A stretch of DNA of 64,000 bases, from contig OY728131.1 in NCBI GenBank assembly GCA_963277665.1, positions 1,389,696,688-1,389,760,687 on the forward strand. Direction: 5' to 3'. The notes beneath the pieces were generated by a model that saw only the letters and a program-made list of their open reading frames with translations, searched no databases and was not told where the DNA came from. This document shows, piece by piece, positions 60,978 through 64,000 of the stretch. Position 1 is the stretch's first letter. Each line of letters starts with the position of its first letter. This DNA is from Viscum album. Lineage: Eukaryota > Streptophyta > Magnoliopsida > Santalales > Viscaceae. The translations under genes were made by a program, and so were the position numbers.

Positions 60978-62930
60978 ATAATTTCAACTAATTTTAACTA
61001 ATTATTAATAATTATGACTACTAAATACAAATTATCCTTATTTTTTAATAATTTCTATTAATCATTACAATATACAACTAATTTTAACTTATTAACACCA
61101 ATTAATAGTAAATAATAATAAATATTACTAATTAAAGAATCTAATATAAATAATTGAAAAGAAATATTAGTTATTTTTATTCCTATATAAATAAATAAAT
61201 TTGGGGGTCACTCAAGAAATATCCAAAAATCCGAGACTAGAAATAAATGCATGTAATATTAAATAAGGAAAAAATAAATACAATTTTTAAGAAATATGTA
61301 TTAAGATTAATTACATAAAAATAAATAATGAGAAATAGAATATGGTAAATTTATACTAAATAATGGTCATATTTAATTTGATATAATTGAATAATTACAG
61401 AAGAATGATCCATAAATTCTACTGAAATCTATTATTAATTACAAATTTCTAATAATTTTTACTAATTAATTATAATTATTACTAACAATTACTAATTATT
61501 ACAATTTAGTAAAAATTAATAAAAAACAATACTAATTCATTTTAAATAGTAATAATTGTTACTCATAAGTAAATATTAGTACTAATTATTATTAAATTGA
61601 AAAAAATTCCAATTTTATACCATTTTTACAAATTTTTCGAAATTCAACGAACTAATAAAAATAATTAATAACATCTATTAATTATTAGTTATTATTAATA
61701 ATTATAAATATTTATTACCAATTACCATATAATATTACTTATTTTTACTAATTATAATTAACATTAATAATCAGTACTCATTATTACAAAATTATCTAAT
61801 TATTACAAATTATTTAAAATTACTACTAATTAATAGTATTTTTTTCAATTTATTAAAAATTATTAATAATTTTTATTAATTTCAACTAATTTATACTAAT
61901 TTTTAACAATTATTGTAATTATTAATATTTATTACTAATTAATACTGAATATTACTAATTTATATTACTGTTTAATTATTAATAAAACTTATTAAAATTA
62001 TCTTTTATTTATTACTATTTTCTATTAAAAATTTAAAATATTACAAATTCAAATAAAAATTTTCTTATAATTAACCTGATTGAAGGGAAAATTTGATGAA
62101 TACAATATAATTGATCATTAAGAAATATTAGTTGTGATTAATACTAGGGAAATGAATAATTACGAAGGGATAATCCATAACTTCTACTAATTTATTACTA
62201 AATTGGATGAATTTCCTAAAAATTTTAAAAATTTAATTTAAATATTACTATTGTTTAGTATTTTTTACATATCACTACTAAAATTTCTATTTTTTCAATT
62301 TTATGAATAAGTTCTAATTATTACAGTTTCTAATAATTATTTATAATTAATACTAGCTATAAAAATGAAATACTAATTATTAATTAATATTATTATTTAC
62401 AATTAATTATTATTGCCATTTTTAATAGTTATTTAGATTTTTACAAATTAGTGCTACTTATTTCTAGTTTTTTAGAAATATTAACTAATTGTTACTAGTT
62501 ATTTCAATGGTATACACATTTAAACTAATTATTACATGTTATTACATTTTTAACTTATTTTTATAAATTATAACCAAATTTTGTTTCTATTTTAATTATT
62601 AAAAGAAATAAATATTTTTTTGTTATCTGGTAAATTTATATTTATAAATTATAATATCATTAATATTATTTTGAAATAAAAAATATTAATTTTACATTTA
62701 ATAATAATAAAATTTTTAATAGATGACATATTTTATATATTTTAAATTATAATAGATTAATTAAATGACAACAATTTTTTTATAATACATAATACGACAT
62801 TCAAATATATTTATAGACTATTAAATTTAATTAACAACATAATTAATAAATAAAAAAATAAATAAATCAAAATAGTAACTGTTTAAAAAATTTATTAAAA
62901 TAAATTATAACAAAAGCATTGATAACTGAA
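60978..62930. repeat. Very AT-rich low-complexity tract
   Basis: Long runs of variations on TAATTATTACTAATTATTA with almost no G or C. It includes copies of the dispersed motif GAATAATTAC-GA-GGATAATCCATAA at about 61400 and 62147, each followed by TTCTACT. Pre-insertion target sequence of element D continues here. No gene. Confidence 0.75.
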
Positions 62931-64000
62931 AAATGATTTGAAAGAAAAAATATTCCTAAAAAAGATAGAGAGTCTGAGGGAGAATAAGAGAGAATTAGGC
63001 CATAGAAATCTTAAAAGGATTGAGAATGGGGGGATTTTTTCTTTCATTTCGATTTTTAATGTGTTAATTTTAATGGATGATCCATCATATATAATTGGTC
63101 TTTTATACTATTTTCAATGAGTATTTGTTTTGGAATTGTTTATTTTCTATAGCTTTTTGTGACCTAATCAAATTTTATACATAATAGATGCCCAATAAAA
63201 ATAAATTCTCACTCATCCATTTTTTTAGTTGAAAAAACCCTATTATAAATCTATTGAAAAATTATTTAGTAAACACTTATTCATATAATGAAAACAATTC
63301 CTCATTATATTTATGATAGACATGTGAAATATGTTGCAAGTAAACATTTCTTTCTATCTTGCATTTAGTGCTGAAAAACGTATTTTTGAGATGCATGTTT
63401 TTCCAGAAAAAATGATTTTCATGGAAAAAAATATTTATGAAAAAAAAATTACACCATATATGACATGTTCGTAACAACTTTTTATGGTGAAAATAATGTC
63501 AATCTCAAATTTTTCATCTAAAAACCGCAATTTTTTTCTTGTTATTATGTATTTTCTATATTACAATTTTGTATAAGCACCCAACTAAAATGAAAACCTA
63601 TGGATTCTATCAAATTAATATTAAAAAAATGCCTTATTTTATAGATAAATCATATTTATGTAACATAAAGGATGCGTGGCTACAAGGTGTTCGGGATAAC
63701 ATATGCATTGGTGATTCATTTTTAATGTTCTAACTTGGTGATCCTGAGAAGAGGGGATCCGGATGATTGACCCACTTATTAGAACATAACTTCTTTTTGC
63801 TATCATTAAATGATACTATATATGAACATGTGTTTTGGGATATGAAATTGAGATATCTATAATATAGTTATCATCTGATCTAGTAATTTGATTCATGATA
63901 TAATCCATGACTATTTATGTTATAGTGAGGTTGCATGTGTCAGGTTTGTCATTAGTGGCATGACGTTGATTGAATGGTCAAGATAAGAGTCTCTGATTAT
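62931..64000. other. Unassigned AT-rich DNA at the right edge
   Basis: Short open frames only (for example 62938-63120 and 63539-63733), none of a family I recognise. No repeat partner in the window was found. Confidence 0.45.

Noticed and set aside
60978..62560. AT-rich tract as a centromeric satellite
   Set aside because: No stable repeat period can be read; the similarity is low-complexity and only the dispersed motif recurs.

Overview
The window is a stretch of repetitive DNA from a large-genome seed plant, very probably an angiosperm. The base composition is strongly AT-rich. I see no intact host gene, no rRNA or tRNA gene and no CRISPR array. Nearly everything recognisable is LTR retrotransposon: chromovirus-type Ty3/gypsy elements primed by initiator-Met tRNA, and one Ty1/copia element of the SIRE/Maximus type. 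The species cannot be named from this sequence.

Layout. (1) 297-1714 is a G-rich degenerate minisatellite set in AT-rich DNA. (2) 3963-14353 is element A, a LARD-like non-autonomous element. It has two 4.4 kb LTRs, a PBS and a PPT, but only 1.64 kb of interior. That interior holds no gag or pol and instead two tandem F-box-like reading frames; the LTR also carries an antisense two-helix membrane ORF behind a TATA-like box. (3) 14354-18950 is AT-rich unassigned DNA ending in a dispersed repeat motif. (4) 18951-60977 is a nest three levels deep. The outermost element D (LTRs 18951-~22051 and 57877-60977, TSD ATAAT) is a very decayed gypsy element. Inside it lies element C (LTRs 22095-~25037 and 26694-~53603), a gypsy element reduced to integrase and C-terminal remnants. 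The 3' LTR of C was hit twice: by element B (28741-40559, minus strand, TSD GACAT), a young Tekay/Del-like gypsy element with a complete but nonsense-riddled gag-pol, and by a SIRE-like copia element (40866-52966, TSD GTAGG/GAAGG). Removing both insertions leaves a C 3' LTR of about 2.98 kb against 2.94 kb for its 5' LTR, which supports the reconstruction. (5) 60978-~62930 is the AT-rich sequence into which D inserted, followed by about 1 kb with nothing recognisable.

Relative ages, from LTR stretches compared by eye: B differs by about 5%, A about 17%, copia about 20%, C about 25%, D more. This fits the nesting order. The elements do not form a pathway. The biologically interesting points are the captured gene material in element A, a roughly 70 bp module shared by the LTRs of families A, B and C, and a conserved hairpin plus CG-rich repeats in the transcribed leader of B.
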